A DNA stretch of 64,000 bases from Dactylis glomerata (lineage: Eukaryota > Streptophyta > Magnoliopsida > Poales > Poaceae), in contig QXEO01000247.1 in NCBI GenBank assembly GCA_007115705.1, positions 13,058,933 to 13,122,932 on the forward strand. Direction: 5' to 3'. Position numbers and translations under genes: made by a program. The notes under the pieces are model-generated. The model was not told the origin of the DNA. It worked only from the letters and a program-made list of their open reading frames with translations, and ran no database searches. Every line of letters begins with the position of its first letter. The first letter of the stretch is position 1. This document shows, in pieces, positions 22,225-32,810 of the stretch.

Positions 22225-24049
22225 ATGGATGAGGGTAAATTTCGCATCTCCTAGTCCTTGTGGTGAAGTTCTTGTGAGATTTATTTTGCTTAGATCTTGG
22301 AGTCTGGTTGTTCCCTTTGATCTCTCCTTAGGCCTTGTGATATGCTCTAGTGATTCACCTAGCCGATCTATGGTTTTGACTTGTTAGGGCAAGTTTTGAG
22401 AAAAATTTGCCAGGGGGCGGATTATCCGGCCCAGTTTTGGACCGGATAATCTGGCCTGGTATATGCAGTCTTTTTCTCTTTTCTTGTCCATCATTGTCAT
22501 GCGTTCTTCTGCTATGTTCATCACTCTAGTGTATGCTCCTGGTTCTTGTGTGCATCCTCATCACCATGCTTCCTACTTATTCTCCTCACAGGTGCAGGTC
22601 CGGCAAAGAGGCATCGTCCTCGCTACCTCTGTTACAATGAAGATGGTATTTTGGAAGATGAGGTGTCCATTCGTCAGAAAGAGCGGGCAACAGTTCGGAA
22701 AGTGAAGGCAACCAAAGAGGCTAAGGCAGCTGAGAGGGTTGCTAAGAAGGCTGCTCGAGCCAACAAGGGAAAGGAACCCCGTGTCAACTACAAGCTGATG
22801 AGCCAAGTGTCCTACTCAGCCCTGAGGAAACAAGATTGGTACGCCGCTCAGCCGAGGTTTGCGAACATTGAAGACCGCCGTTTTTGGTGTCCAGAGCAGC
22901 TGTACATCTTTCAGGATATCTTTGCTCCCATGAGTAAGCCCATTCGCCCGATGCATCCCATTGATCTTACTTTCCTGAAGTCGAAGGAGTACTTTGTTCC
23001 AGCTGTCCAGGTGGCAGAGAGGCTAGGCCTCACTGGTTTGTTGACTTGTCAGTGCGATTATGATCCTCAGCTCATAGTGTAGTTTTATGCTACCTTGGCT
23101 TTTGCTGCTGATGATGACAGAACTTTCAAGTGGATGACTGGGACTCGGTACTGTGAGTCTTCCTTCACTCGGTTTGCTTCTTTGTTGGGCTACCCCTTTA
23201 ATGGCCCGACGAATCCTGTTGGTCACCGGCTTCACACTCCGCTTCCAGTCGACAAGAATCTGCTTTGAGATCTGTATGGACCTAATGGAGTTCCTGGTCA
23301 AGTTGCTGGTCTGTTGCCTCTGTATGATCTTCTTGTGCGTATCTTCAGGGAGAACATTGCTCCAAGTGGAGGGAACAACGATGCTATCAGAAGCTCCTTG
23401 GTGGATCTCCTCATCTTTTCTCATGATTGTGCCACGTCTACCGACCCGGATGCAGATTTCTCTCTTGATGTGATGGACTTTATCTTCAACGAGATGTACG
23501 ATGCTATGGTCAGCAGGGGTTCTCTTCCGTACGCCCCTTTCATCATGAAGCTTATCATTGACACTTGTAAGGGTCAGGATTTCAGCAGTCAGTGTGTGTC
23601 ACACAAGGTTAAGAAGCTCTATGAGAGATGCTCGTTCTAGTGTGCCAAGTGGCAAGTTTGTGTCTAAGGATGTGCCCAAGAGAGTGAGGAAGTTGAGCTG
23701 GTTTCAGAAGCATGTTCTTTGCATGAAGGTTGAGATTCATCGTGAGAACTATGATGCTTATTGTGAGCGCAAGACTATCCTTGATACTCAGCGTGAGATT
23801 CTTCATAAGCTCAGTGGGGACCAAGCTTCTCTATCTCCTCCTCCTCCTCCCATTGCCTACAACAAGTGGCATTCCGAGACCTATGATTGGGGCGCGATGG
23901 AGAGGTTTCTCTATGTTGGTCGCACCACTCGTGTTGATGATGAAGATGAAGAGGAAGAGGATGCGGAAGAGGATGAGGAAGGAGAGTTTGAAGAAGATGA
24001 TGAAGAGGAGGACTATGAGGAGGATGAGGACGACGACGACTTTGAGTGA
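22225..24049 (+). pseudogene. Sirevirus env-like third gene, spliced, with stops and a frameshift
   Basis: The predicted first exon is tiny (22225-22234). A GT...AG intron spans 22235-22591, and the frame continues in phase from 22592. The N-terminal part is basic and Ala/Lys-rich with helical character. The middle (about 23083-23640) resembles the plant transposon domain seen in third genes of Sireviruses (LLGYPFNGPTNPVGHRLH). The C-terminus is a long Asp/Glu run that ends in DDDDFE. There is no clear signal peptide or strong membrane segment, so 'envelope' is positional rather than shown. Defects are TAG at 23080-23082, TGA at 23266-23268, both explained by C-to-T change, and a one-base frame change near 23600-23640. 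The function is unknown. Its place between pol and the 3' LTR and its own TATA box suggest separate expression. Confidence 0.7.
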
Positions 24050-24414
24050 CTTCTTGGAGCGTGTAGTATGCTCTTGTCCCTTTTTGGTGTTTTGATGCCA
24101 AAGGGGGAGAAGTTGTTCTAGTAGGGTTTCTCGTTGGGATTTGCTTTGGTTTGGGAGCTGCCTCCGGTTTTCTCGTTTGTGAACTTATCGTTATCTTGTG
24201 CTTGGTGAACTTTCTTTAGGGTTGAATTATTGTGGAACTTGTTTAAGTTTTATTGCCTATTGTGTCTATGCTCATATTGTTATTGTGAAACTTGTTTAAG
24301 TTATATTGCTTATCTCTAGAGGGAGCTTCAATTGAACTTATGCATATCTTTAGGGGGAGCTCCCTTGCTTATTTGATCTTACTATTGCAAATCCTAGTGT
24401 TGTCATCTAACACC

Positions 24415-24428
24415 AAAAAGGGGGAGAT
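24415..24428 (+). other. Polypurine tract of the Sirevirus-type element
   Basis: AAAAAGGGGGAGAT abuts the 3' LTR. Similar AGGGGGAG tracts occur upstream at 21501-21509, 24101-24109 and 24351-24359, with a weaker one at 24317-24325. Multiple polypurine tracts before the 3' LTR are a described Sirevirus signature. Confidence 0.88.
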
Positions 24429-25609
24429 TGTTAGGGCATTTTCTAGCCCTCCCTAGTTTTGTGTGTTAGTTGACAACACCAGGACATTTTACCAGTGTTT
24501 TTGTGCAGAAAGTTGGCCGGATATTTCGGCCGGATTTTTACCAAATCTGGGCCGGATAATCTGGCCACCCCTGAAAATGGCTAAGGACCAGAAGCAGCAA
24601 GATGCGCGTCACCCAGATTTAGGGGCGGATATTTTGGCCGGATTATTCCAAATCTGGGCCGGATAATCCGCCCCCCGGTGAAAACGACTAAGGACCAGAA
24701 GAAGAGCAGATGCGCGTCACCCAAATTTAGGGGCGGATATTTGGGCCGGATTATTCCAGATCTGGGCCGGATAATCCGCCCCCCGGTGAAATCGACTAAG
24801 GACCAGAAGAAGAGCAGATGCGCGTCATCCAGATTTAGGGGCGGATATTTGGGCTGGATTATTCTAGATCTGGGCCGAATAATCCGCCCCCAGTGAAATC
24901 GACTAAGGACCAGAAGGAGAGCAGCTTGCTCGTCCTCATCAAGAACAAGACACTATTTGGAGCCAACCTCACTGCAAGATCTCCACCTTCAACCACCCAA
25001 AGTCTTAGATCTTTAGAGGATCGAAGGAGGAGGTCCCGATCTACATCTCCACCGAAGGAATTTCTTTTTCCCCTCCTTTTGCTTGAGGGATTTGTTCCTA
25101 GTGGTTCCTTGGAAACACTAGGTGGTTTGATTCGAGATTTCTCTTGTCTTTATGGATTCTAGCCTCCGTGGCTTTCTTGGGAGCCTCCAATTCAGTTGTG
25201 GATGTGTGCCCCAATCTCCGTGTAAGGGATTCGGTGAGTTCCCCCAATACCACCGCTTAGTGGAACGAGCTAGCCTCCGTGGCTTGCTCACCGGAGAACA
25301 AGGTGAGCCTCCGTGGCGTTGGTCGACTCCGTGTCACCACACCTCTCCAACGTAGACGTACTTCCCCTCAAAAGGAAGGAACTACGGGAATACATCCTTA
25401 TGTCTCCGGTCTCCGCTCCTCGGTTATTTCTTACCCGAACTTGCTTACTTGCTTACTTGCTTACTTGTTCACTTGCTTGCTTGTCACTTAGGAAATTCAC
25501 CTAGTTGCACATCTAGAGAATTTACTTTGTGTCAAGCCTAAAACTTGAAAAAGATAAAAAATTTGTGTAGCGCCTATTCACCCCCCTAGTCGCCTATAAG
25601 ATCCTTTCA
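24429..25609 (+). repeat. 3' LTR of the Sirevirus-type element
   Basis: It is 1,181 bp long, starts TGTTAGGGC, ends CTTTCA, and is followed by the target duplication CCTTG (25610-25614). It differs from the 5' LTR by about 25 substitutions and a few short indels, including one extra CTTACTTG-type unit. Confidence 0.93.
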
Positions 25610-25614
25610 CCTTG

Positions 25615-26540
25615 TATGTGAGAATTGCAACTAAAAGAAAAGAGTATGAGATGTGCAACTGCAAAAATTAGCCACTTACTTTTAATTGCAGGTGCCTTGT
25701 GAGAAGGCAAAGGAAGGTTGCGTACCCACGTGAGCCGCCTTATTTTCTTACAGCAAACTTGTTTAATCCTAAGTTAACATTTATGGACTTCGTTCCACCG
25801 TAATATGTTCAAGAGGTAGCATATTTGTTGTTCACCATCATGTCAAAGTACCTAAGGCTATACTCTATTAATTCTTAATACTAGATTGCTTGAAGGTTAT
25901 TCCTTTCTAATGGAGTATAAGTAAGATGTGTAGTATTATATTTATGTTAGGACATGATGCCCATATGAATATTTATCTAGTAACATTATAAATTCATGTC
26001 AATGTTTCATTCATCTATCTTGAGAGTAGATAAGTGAACCCATGAATCCCGGTCCAATTTTAATCATAATAAATACATTTTTAACACTTGTACGTGTCTT
26101 TTTATTTTTAGTCATAATTAAATCTAGAATACCAAAAATTACTTCTACCTTTCGCAACTACACCAAAAACTGAAAAACACCTTTACTTTACAGCATTAGT
26201 TTACTTTCTATTATTTACTTTTTATTATTTAATTAGTTGTACATATTTTGAAACCTTATGCTTAACAACCACTCGTTGGAGTTGGGGATTCAAGACAAGG
26301 AGTTTTTTTTGCAGGTTGCGTGATGAGAACAAAGAGAGATTTTTCGACTGTTTCCCGAGAGTTCGATATTAAACCCCGAGTCACCCTTGTGAGGAAGATT
26401 CTCTTGCTACAACACTCGCACTTGGAGTCCCAACAAAGTGACACATTTCTTAGTGCCATCAGCGATCAGATCTCGAACATTGCTAGTATCAAAGAAACAA
26501 ACGGAAAGGACATCGATGTTTATGGTTCAAACAACAAAAG
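25615..26540 (+). other. Non-coding spacer with a degraded LTR remnant
   Basis: I see no gene. From about 26035 the text (GAATCCCGGTCCAATTTTAATC, then CTACAACACTCGCACTTGGAG near 26405) resembles the downstream part of a grass LTR. Ends and target duplication are not recognisable. The 14-mer AACATTGCTAGTAT at 26476-26489 recurs at 27497-27510. Confidence 0.4.
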
Positions 26541-27530
26541 ATCTTTGTGAATGCACAGGGATCATTGTGGCCCTCCAGGTCCCCCTGATGATCATTTATT
26601 GGATAGAGTTCTCGGCACTGTCTGGAGTATTCTCGAATCATGGATAACATGCTTAAGGGATCAAAGATGTTTAATATGGTTTTCGTAATATTCAGAAACA
26701 TCGGAGTGTTGTTGGAAGAGAGACAGAAAAGTTCTGATATAGTCCAAAAGTCGTCGGTTCCAAAAAGGGTTTCAGAGTATCGAGGGATTAAATAATAAAG
26801 TAATTGATATTAATTAAGTGAATGAATATTACTAAAACATTATTTTATTATTTAAAGGTGCATCCCACCTTAATGGGACCCTCTCGGAGGGGAGCCCATT
26901 AAGCCCTAGGCGCCCCCTTAATGGATAAGGGTTGGTTGGGACACCCTAGGGTTATGGTTTTGGTGGGGACCAGCCGGCCTGTCCTCACCTCCCCTTGTCC
27001 GCTGCCCTAGCCCCCCCCTTAGCCGCCTTAGGGCTGCCTTGGTGGAAGGGTTAGGGTGCACCCCTCCCCTCCTATATAAAGGAGGCCCTAGGAGGAGAGG
27101 AGCACACAATTGAGCCAAGAGCTCTACTCTCTCCCTCCCTGGTGCGCCACCTCCACCACCCCTCTCTCTCCTCTCTCACGTGGCCTCCCGAAGGGCTGTG
27201 CAAGAGTTGAGACTACACCACCGCTGCACGATGTCGTGCTGTGGAGTTTTCAGATCCGGTTCGAATACATCTATTTCCACAAACTCGGCTGGATTGGGGA
27301 TTCCGAGGGTCGTTTTGATCACCGTACGTGTGTGTGTATGCGTAGGTGCTCCCACTTGTGGTACCGGAGTCACTGAGTCAAGTTCCTCACGACCTTGAGG
27401 TCGACTACGTCTGCTACATCATCAACACTTGTGTGGGAGCGTAATCTCCGTGTTCGGTCTACAAGGGTATATCACTAAATCCAAGTTAATCGTTACAACA
27501 TTGCTAGTATATAGATCTTGGGCAATTCGG
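26541..27530 (+). mobile_element. Probable LTR or retrotransposon remnant with TATA box
   Basis: A TATATAAA box at 27073-27080 is followed by a C/T-rich leader. Upstream lies GC-rich text (26870-27060) with CCCTAG repeats. Together this resembles the U3/R part of a grass LTR with a promoter pointing right. Open frames here have no domain. I could not find paired ends, so the family and limits are unknown. Confidence 0.4.
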
Positions 27531-28062
27531 GGTTGCATAGATAATAATTTTTTTTGTTATTAGCATCGAACCCCAATATATTTTAAATTCGGTCTTTCAA
27601 AAATAAAGACCAAAATATACTTGTTTATTTTACTACCTAAAAAATTCAGGTATCCAATAATTCGGGTTCAGGTTCGGTCACAATCAAACAACATCGACGA
27701 TGTTGCCAACACAAAGCTTGGGCATTATTTAGTTTTTTTAGCATTTTAACTATATATCTAGAGATTTTTTAGGATATTATTGTTAGTAATTGATAGGAAT
27801 GAACGTTCAACAATTGAAATAACAAATATAATCATGCTATAGATGTTGATCATCATTCAACAATACAATAATTCACACATGTCACACAATTGTAGAGATT
27901 GGAGAAATATTACATAAATTTTGGTCAGTTGGTCTATTCGGTTACTAGAAAATAATGACCATATTTATCAAGCTAAATTCACTCTATAAAATTTGCTACC
28001 CAATATGTTGATCGGTCTTTTCGGGTTCGGTTTTCGGTCATCGATTTTTCTGCCCATCCCTA
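27531..28062. mobile_element. Possible hAT-like non-autonomous element remnant
   Basis: The region is AT-rich and contains repeated ATTCGG- and CGGTC-type motifs. It ends CTGCCCATCCCTAG (28049-28062), whose complement CTAGGGATGGGCAG is a familiar terminal motif of plant hAT-like elements. No matching left end was found. Confidence 0.3.
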
Positions 28063-28764
28063 GTCGCCAGCAACCTCCTTGCACCAAGTATAAAAGTTGA
28101 TAAAAAAATTGAATGAGAAGTCCGGTGCCAAGGTGCATGACTCCGACCTCTTTTGGCCCAAATCTTGTGGCACAAGTCTTGCTTCGGCACCGAAGATGCT
28201 TGGCGCATTTCGAAATTGTTTTCTCAAAAAATACCCAACGCACCGGACGGCCCACTTGACAGCCGAACAAAAAGCCCCCCACCCACCGCTCTCCGTTGGT
28301 AAATCCTATTGAGCGCCCGTTAGCGCGGCGACACGTATCTTGTTTATGCTATGTTTCTGAAGCGGGCTGGCCCAACAGAGATATCATAGGGTGTTGGTTT
28401 TCTACCGGTTTTAGGTATGTTCCGAAGGATTCCGATTTGGCTTTCTGCGGTTTACTCCGAGTTTTCTCCTTTTTATAGTTTTTATTTTCTTTCCTTTTCT
28501 ATTCTTTTAAAATCTGAACATTTATAAATTTGAACAATTTTAAATTCTAATATTTTTTAGTTTGAACAATATCAAATTTTAATAATTTTCAAATCTGAAC
28601 AAATTTTAAAATCCAAACAATTTTTTTTAAAATGTGAACATTATTAATTTTCGGATGTATTTCAAATATGATTTTAAATTCACCAAACATTTGATTAAAA
28701 AAAAAACCGAATGGATTTCGTTTCAGAATAGGGAAATTTCCACATTCTCTCTTTCGCGTCTCGT
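28063..28764. other. Non-coding spacer with AT-rich short repeats
   Basis: No gene is visible. From about 28500 to 28690 the sequence is built of recurring short units around TTTGAACAATTTTAAA and AAATCTGAACA, as in internal parts of some grass Mutator-like elements. I could not define ends. Confidence 0.3.
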
Positions 28765-29440
28765 TCATCCCCACCTGCCCCGGCCTCCTCGTCCAAGCCC
28801 CGCCGCCGGCCGAGCGCGCCGCCCTGCCCCACGGCTGCCGAGCTCGGAGCGTCCTGTGGCCTCGACCTCCTGCCCGGCGGCGTCGTCGCGGGGGCCGTAT
28901 GCGGGTTTGGCGGCGGCGTCCACGACGATGAGGACGCCGTCTTCTTCTCGAACGTGGACTACTCTATGGCGCCATGGCCGACCACGCCTCGCCGTCTTCT
29001 TCTCTGCCGCGGAGCTCGGGACGAAGACCATGGCGTGGGAGGCGTGCCCTCGGGGCTCCTTCCTCCCGTTGCCGAGCTCGCCGTCCTGGCACGCGGGCGA
29101 GCGGCCGCGCTTCCTGCCGTTGTGGAGCTCCTGCCGGCGTCCGCGCGAGGGCATCGCGCCGGAGAAACTGCATGCCTGAAGGAGAAGGGGAGGATGGTCG
29201 AACCATCAACGGCGGACACCCAGGTGACGATTCCCTATAAACTTCAAGTCCGTCTTCGATTCGATTTTCAACAACTTCTGGCGGCTTCATGGAATCATGG
29301 TCTCCCCTTCCGTCTTGGATTGGGATCCAAGATTCTCCGAGCTGTTCACGGAGACGCAGTACAACCTCGCAAGAATATAACTGGAGACTAGAATAGAATC
29401 AGACTCGACAAAATATTAGGAGGAGGAGGAAGCCAGACCG
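28765..29440 (+). other. GC-rich region upstream of the DUF6598 gene
   Basis: The part from 28765 to about 29180 is very GC- and CpG-rich and open in several frames on both strands, which is what such composition gives by chance. None of the frames has a domain I recognise. It may be a CpG-island promoter or leader for the gene at 29441, or a gene fragment. CTATAAAC at about 29230 is a weak TATA candidate. Confidence 0.35.
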
Positions 29441-32400
29441 ATGGAGACGGCAGAGGGAAGCCATTGGTGGGAGTGGATTTCCGATGAGGTCGGGGAGGAA
29501 GTCAAGGCCGAGGGGAGCCATTGGTGGGAGTGGATTTCCACTTCCGCCGCCAATGAGATGGGAGAGGAAGGCGTCACTTGCGGCATTGAGAAGGTAGAAT
29601 TGGAGGAGATTGAGCAAGCCAGTGAGATGGGAGAGGAAAGCGTCACTTGCGGCGGCGTTGAGAAGGCAGCAGCAGAATTGGATAAGATGCCGACTAACCA
29701 GTTCTTTGACATATACCGCGGCTGCATCATGTCCAGGTTGTCCAGATTGTTTTTCAGACCCTGTGAAGACGATTGTATGAGTGAGTAGTCCCTTAATTAG
29801 GTTGCTTTTCTTCTCTTCGCTTCATACTGCGGCTGCTGCATCTCCAAGGGATTTACTTATTTACTTGTTCTCGTGACCCATCTAAATCTTCTTTCTTTCT
29901 TTCTTTCAGCATCATTGAGTCCGATGCACTTCACGAACACTACACTGCCGGGTGCTTCCGTCGCCACCACCCTGCAGATCTTCTCTGTCAGCGTCCAAGA
30001 GATAAAGGAGGAAGCTCTCGGGTTGAATTGGCCTCTGTCTGTGTACGGCACGGTTGCCGCCCGAGACACCGTGGATCGCAAACGCAACCTTCTCTTCCAC
30101 CGTGAAAGGGATAACTGCCAAATGCTCACTCGAAAGGTAAAGTTTTCTTTTCTCCTCCTCCTCCTCCTCCGCGCATGCAGTTTCTCTTTGCTTACTTTTG
30201 CTTGCTTGCACCTTCGTTGTTTTGCTTCTTATAATTGTTGGGGACAAAAAATCAATGCAGGATCCGTGTTTGCAGTTGACTGGCCCGTCTCGTTCCATTG
30301 TTGCTACAGAACCTGTTGACTTCGAAATCCAACTGAAAGTAAAGGGCAGAAGAAGAAATGCATCAGAAGATAGGGTGCTGATGCATCAGACCTTTGTCTA
30401 CAGCGGCCGTACGACTACTCTGTTGAGTAATGACTACTGCAAAATCATGTTACGGTGTGCCAAGTTAGAGAACACGGTCCAGGCAACTGTAGTGTCTGTC
30501 CGTGTTACCAACTGGAGGAAGAGGGCATGGCCTTTTAAAGATGGCGGTAAAGTTATTTGCGTTGCCAAGGGGAACGTTGTTAAATCTGAAGTAAAAGAAG
30601 AAGAGGTTGTACTTCAACAGCAACTGGCGGATAGCGCTTCCCATGATGGTTACCTCGATCTTTCGAGGCATGCTGTTTCTGTGGATTTAAACGGAGAGCT
30701 GAGAGTTATCATCCGTTCATCCAAATTCTCTAATCACGTCTTCTTCCCGGCCCAGGAATGCAAATCAAGTCAGCTCATATGTTGTCTTGGCACCTATGAG
30801 GTGGAGGTTACTGTTGCTTGGTCACTGCTTATTCCAGATAAGCGGTGTTTTATCTCGAGGGAGGAATGTGTCGATGATGGTCAGGAGTTCAGGCATAAAT
30901 GGATGGAGACAAAATTATTGGAGACTCAGTCCGCCAAAAAGATCTACTCCTTGCTTGATATTATCTCCCAGAATGCAGTGAAGCTGAAAGCTTTTCCGAA
31001 GCTCAGGATTAGCGATTATAGCACTAGTGAGGTCAAGATCCACATGGATTGTGTGTACCGTGACATGACAAGTTTGCTGCGGATGATGGGGAACGTGGAC
31101 AATGACAGGGAAATTCTGGACCAAAAGCCAATCTCAGAAAAGATGGGTGCGAAGATTAGGACTGAAGACAAGGGCGAATCAGCAGCGAAGATGCAGGCAC
31201 CTAGGACCTACTACAAATACGGATGGAATGCAATCGTCAATGAGTTGGACCAGCTCTGCACCCGGTTGGATCAGATGGGGCATCTTAGTTACAAGGGGAA
31301 ATCCCAGTTGTTCTCCGAGCTGTCCAAGGACAGCATCACCAAAGTTAAATTGGAAGAGGAAGAGTCTGATAGCGATAAGGCTCAAACTGAGGAGGAGTTC
31401 TTTGATATATACCGCCAGGGCTGGGTATATGATTGGTCCATATCTTGCGGTACCTTCACAGAGACGAGTGAGTAAACGTTTGCTCACGCTACTTATCTGC
31501 TCATTGTTTCTTACTGCATTTGGAATCATTCGTTAATTCTTTAACAAGGGAAGGCATTTACTTTATTACTCTTGTACCAGCCAAATGAATTTTCTAAACA
31601 GTCTTCCTTTTTGATTGATGGCTGCAGCATCGTTGAGTCCGATGCACTTCACACACAGTACATCGGGACACGAGCCATGTGGTGCTTTTGTCGGCAGCAG
31701 TCTGCAGATATACTCCATCAAAGTCGCAAAAATAGAAAATGATTCTGGCTTGAGCTGGCCGCTGCAAGTGTACGGCGTAGTTGCTGCAAGAGACACGGTG
31801 GATCGCAATCGCAACATTCTATTCTCCCGTCAGAGGAATAACTGCCAAGTAATCACACCACATGTCAGTATAGTATTTTTTTTCTTTCTATTTTCTGTTT
31901 CCTGATTAGGAATTGCACATATCAAGCACTAAACAATAGACAAAAAGGAGAAATAGCACAGAAAACTGAATAATCAACGGCAAATGCAGGATCCTTTTTT
32001 GCGCTTGACTGGTCCGTCTCGTGCAATTGTGGCTGAGGAACCTCCTCATGTGGAAATCAAGCTGAAGGTGAAGGGCGCAACAAAGTCTGAAGATAGTGTG
32101 TTGATGAGCCATTTTTGGTATCACAGAAGCATTAGTTATACCGCGTTACACAACACTCTATGTATCCCTATCGAAGGAGACTATTGCACATTGGTGTTGA
32201 GCGTAGAGCATCTTGGAGACTCGGTCCAGGCAACCATTGTAGGTATCCGTGTCCATGTTCCTGAAGGGAGACCAAGTCCTTTTGAGTATGGCTGCCGAGT
32301 TGTCTGCTCCTCTCTGCCGCGGAGGGAAGTCAGGTTGCCTGATTCTGAGCACATTGCTGCTGACCCCTCGTTTCGGCAAGTCGTGCTTCAAGATGGAGAA

Positions 32401-32652
32401 ATGACTACTTGCTCAAAGGGTTACCTTAATCTATCAAGGCATGTCGTCTCTGTAAAATTACGGGGAAAGCTTGAAGTCATCATAGAAGCCAGATCGCAGT
32501 CTGGGGCAATGGCTGGTCAGGTAGTAGCATCCATCGAGGCCCAGAAGTGTTATATAACTAAGAATGTATGTTACCTTGGAGATGCTGAGCTGGAGATCAG
32601 TGTTGCTTGGTCCCGTCTTGTTAAACACAAGTGGTTGGTCTCGTCGTTATGA
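29441..32652 (+). CDS. Protein with two DUF6598 domains, five exons
   Basis: Predicted exons are 29441-29780, 29910-30136, 30261-31467, 31628-31863 and 31990-32652. All introns are GT...AG, phases agree, and the total is 890 codons plus TGA. The N-terminus (1-113) has EGSHWWEWIS twice and MGEE(G/S)VTCG twice. DUF6598 copy 1 spans about 115-380 (starts SLSPMHFT; VAARDTVDRKRNLLF; LTGPSRSIV). A charged linker (380-591) carries FFDIYR, also present in exon 1. Copy 2 spans about 593-885 (SLSPMHFT; VAARDTVDRNRNILF; LTGPSRAIV). DUF6598 is a grass-expanded domain of unknown function. I see no membrane segment or signal peptide. Each domain is split by an intron at the same point, so the gene grew by internal duplication. 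Splice sites are predicted from sequence only, and transcription is not shown. Confidence 0.82.
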
Positions 32653-32810
32653 AGGAACTTGTATTTTCATTAACTGTTTCCAGTAGTGTATGGTCTAAAT
32701 AGTTTGTGTATTGTATTTTCATTAAGTGTTTCCGGTAGTATTATGAAGGAAGTTGTATTTTCATTAAGTGTTTCCAGTAGTGTGTGGTCGAAAATAGTTT
32801 GTGTATCCTA
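32653..32810 (+). repeat. Tandem repeats in the presumed 3' UTR of the DUF6598 gene
   Basis: The motif TTGTATTTTCATTAAGTG or a close variant occurs three times, each followed by TTTCC(A/G)GTAGT and, in the outer two, by GTGGTC...ATAGTTTGTGTAT. They start within about 10 bases of the stop codon. They are probably a local duplication inside the 3' UTR. Confidence 0.7.

Larger units (their letters stand above)
14383..25609 (+). mobile_element. Full-length Sirevirus-type Copia retrotransposon
   Basis: The 11.2 kb element has two LTRs (14383-15559 and 24429-25609) that start TGTTAGGGC and end CTTTCA. A perfect 5-bp duplication, CCTTG, flanks it (14378-14382 and 25610-25614). Inside, in order, are an initiator-tRNA-Met type primer site, gag, and pol in Copia order (protease, integrase, reverse transcriptase, RNase H). 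An env-like third gene, repeated AGGGGGAG tracts and the final polypurine tract follow. The third gene, the multiple polypurine tracts and CGG/CCG palindromes in the LTR are known Sirevirus traits. By eye the LTRs differ at about 25 bases of 1,177, mostly transitions. At the grass rate of 1.3e-8 per site per year this would be roughly 0.8 million years. pol and the third gene carry stops, so this copy is not autonomous. Confidence 0.93.

Noticed and set aside
29221..29391. Frame with FWRLHGIMVSPSVLDWDPRF that resembles a retrotransposon integrase segment
   Set aside because: The likeness is short and the order of residues is not convincing. It could equally be the 5' leader of the DUF6598 gene.
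28765..29391. Long open frames in GC-rich DNA
   Set aside because: Open on both strands and in several frames, as expected for about 70 percent GC, with no domain.
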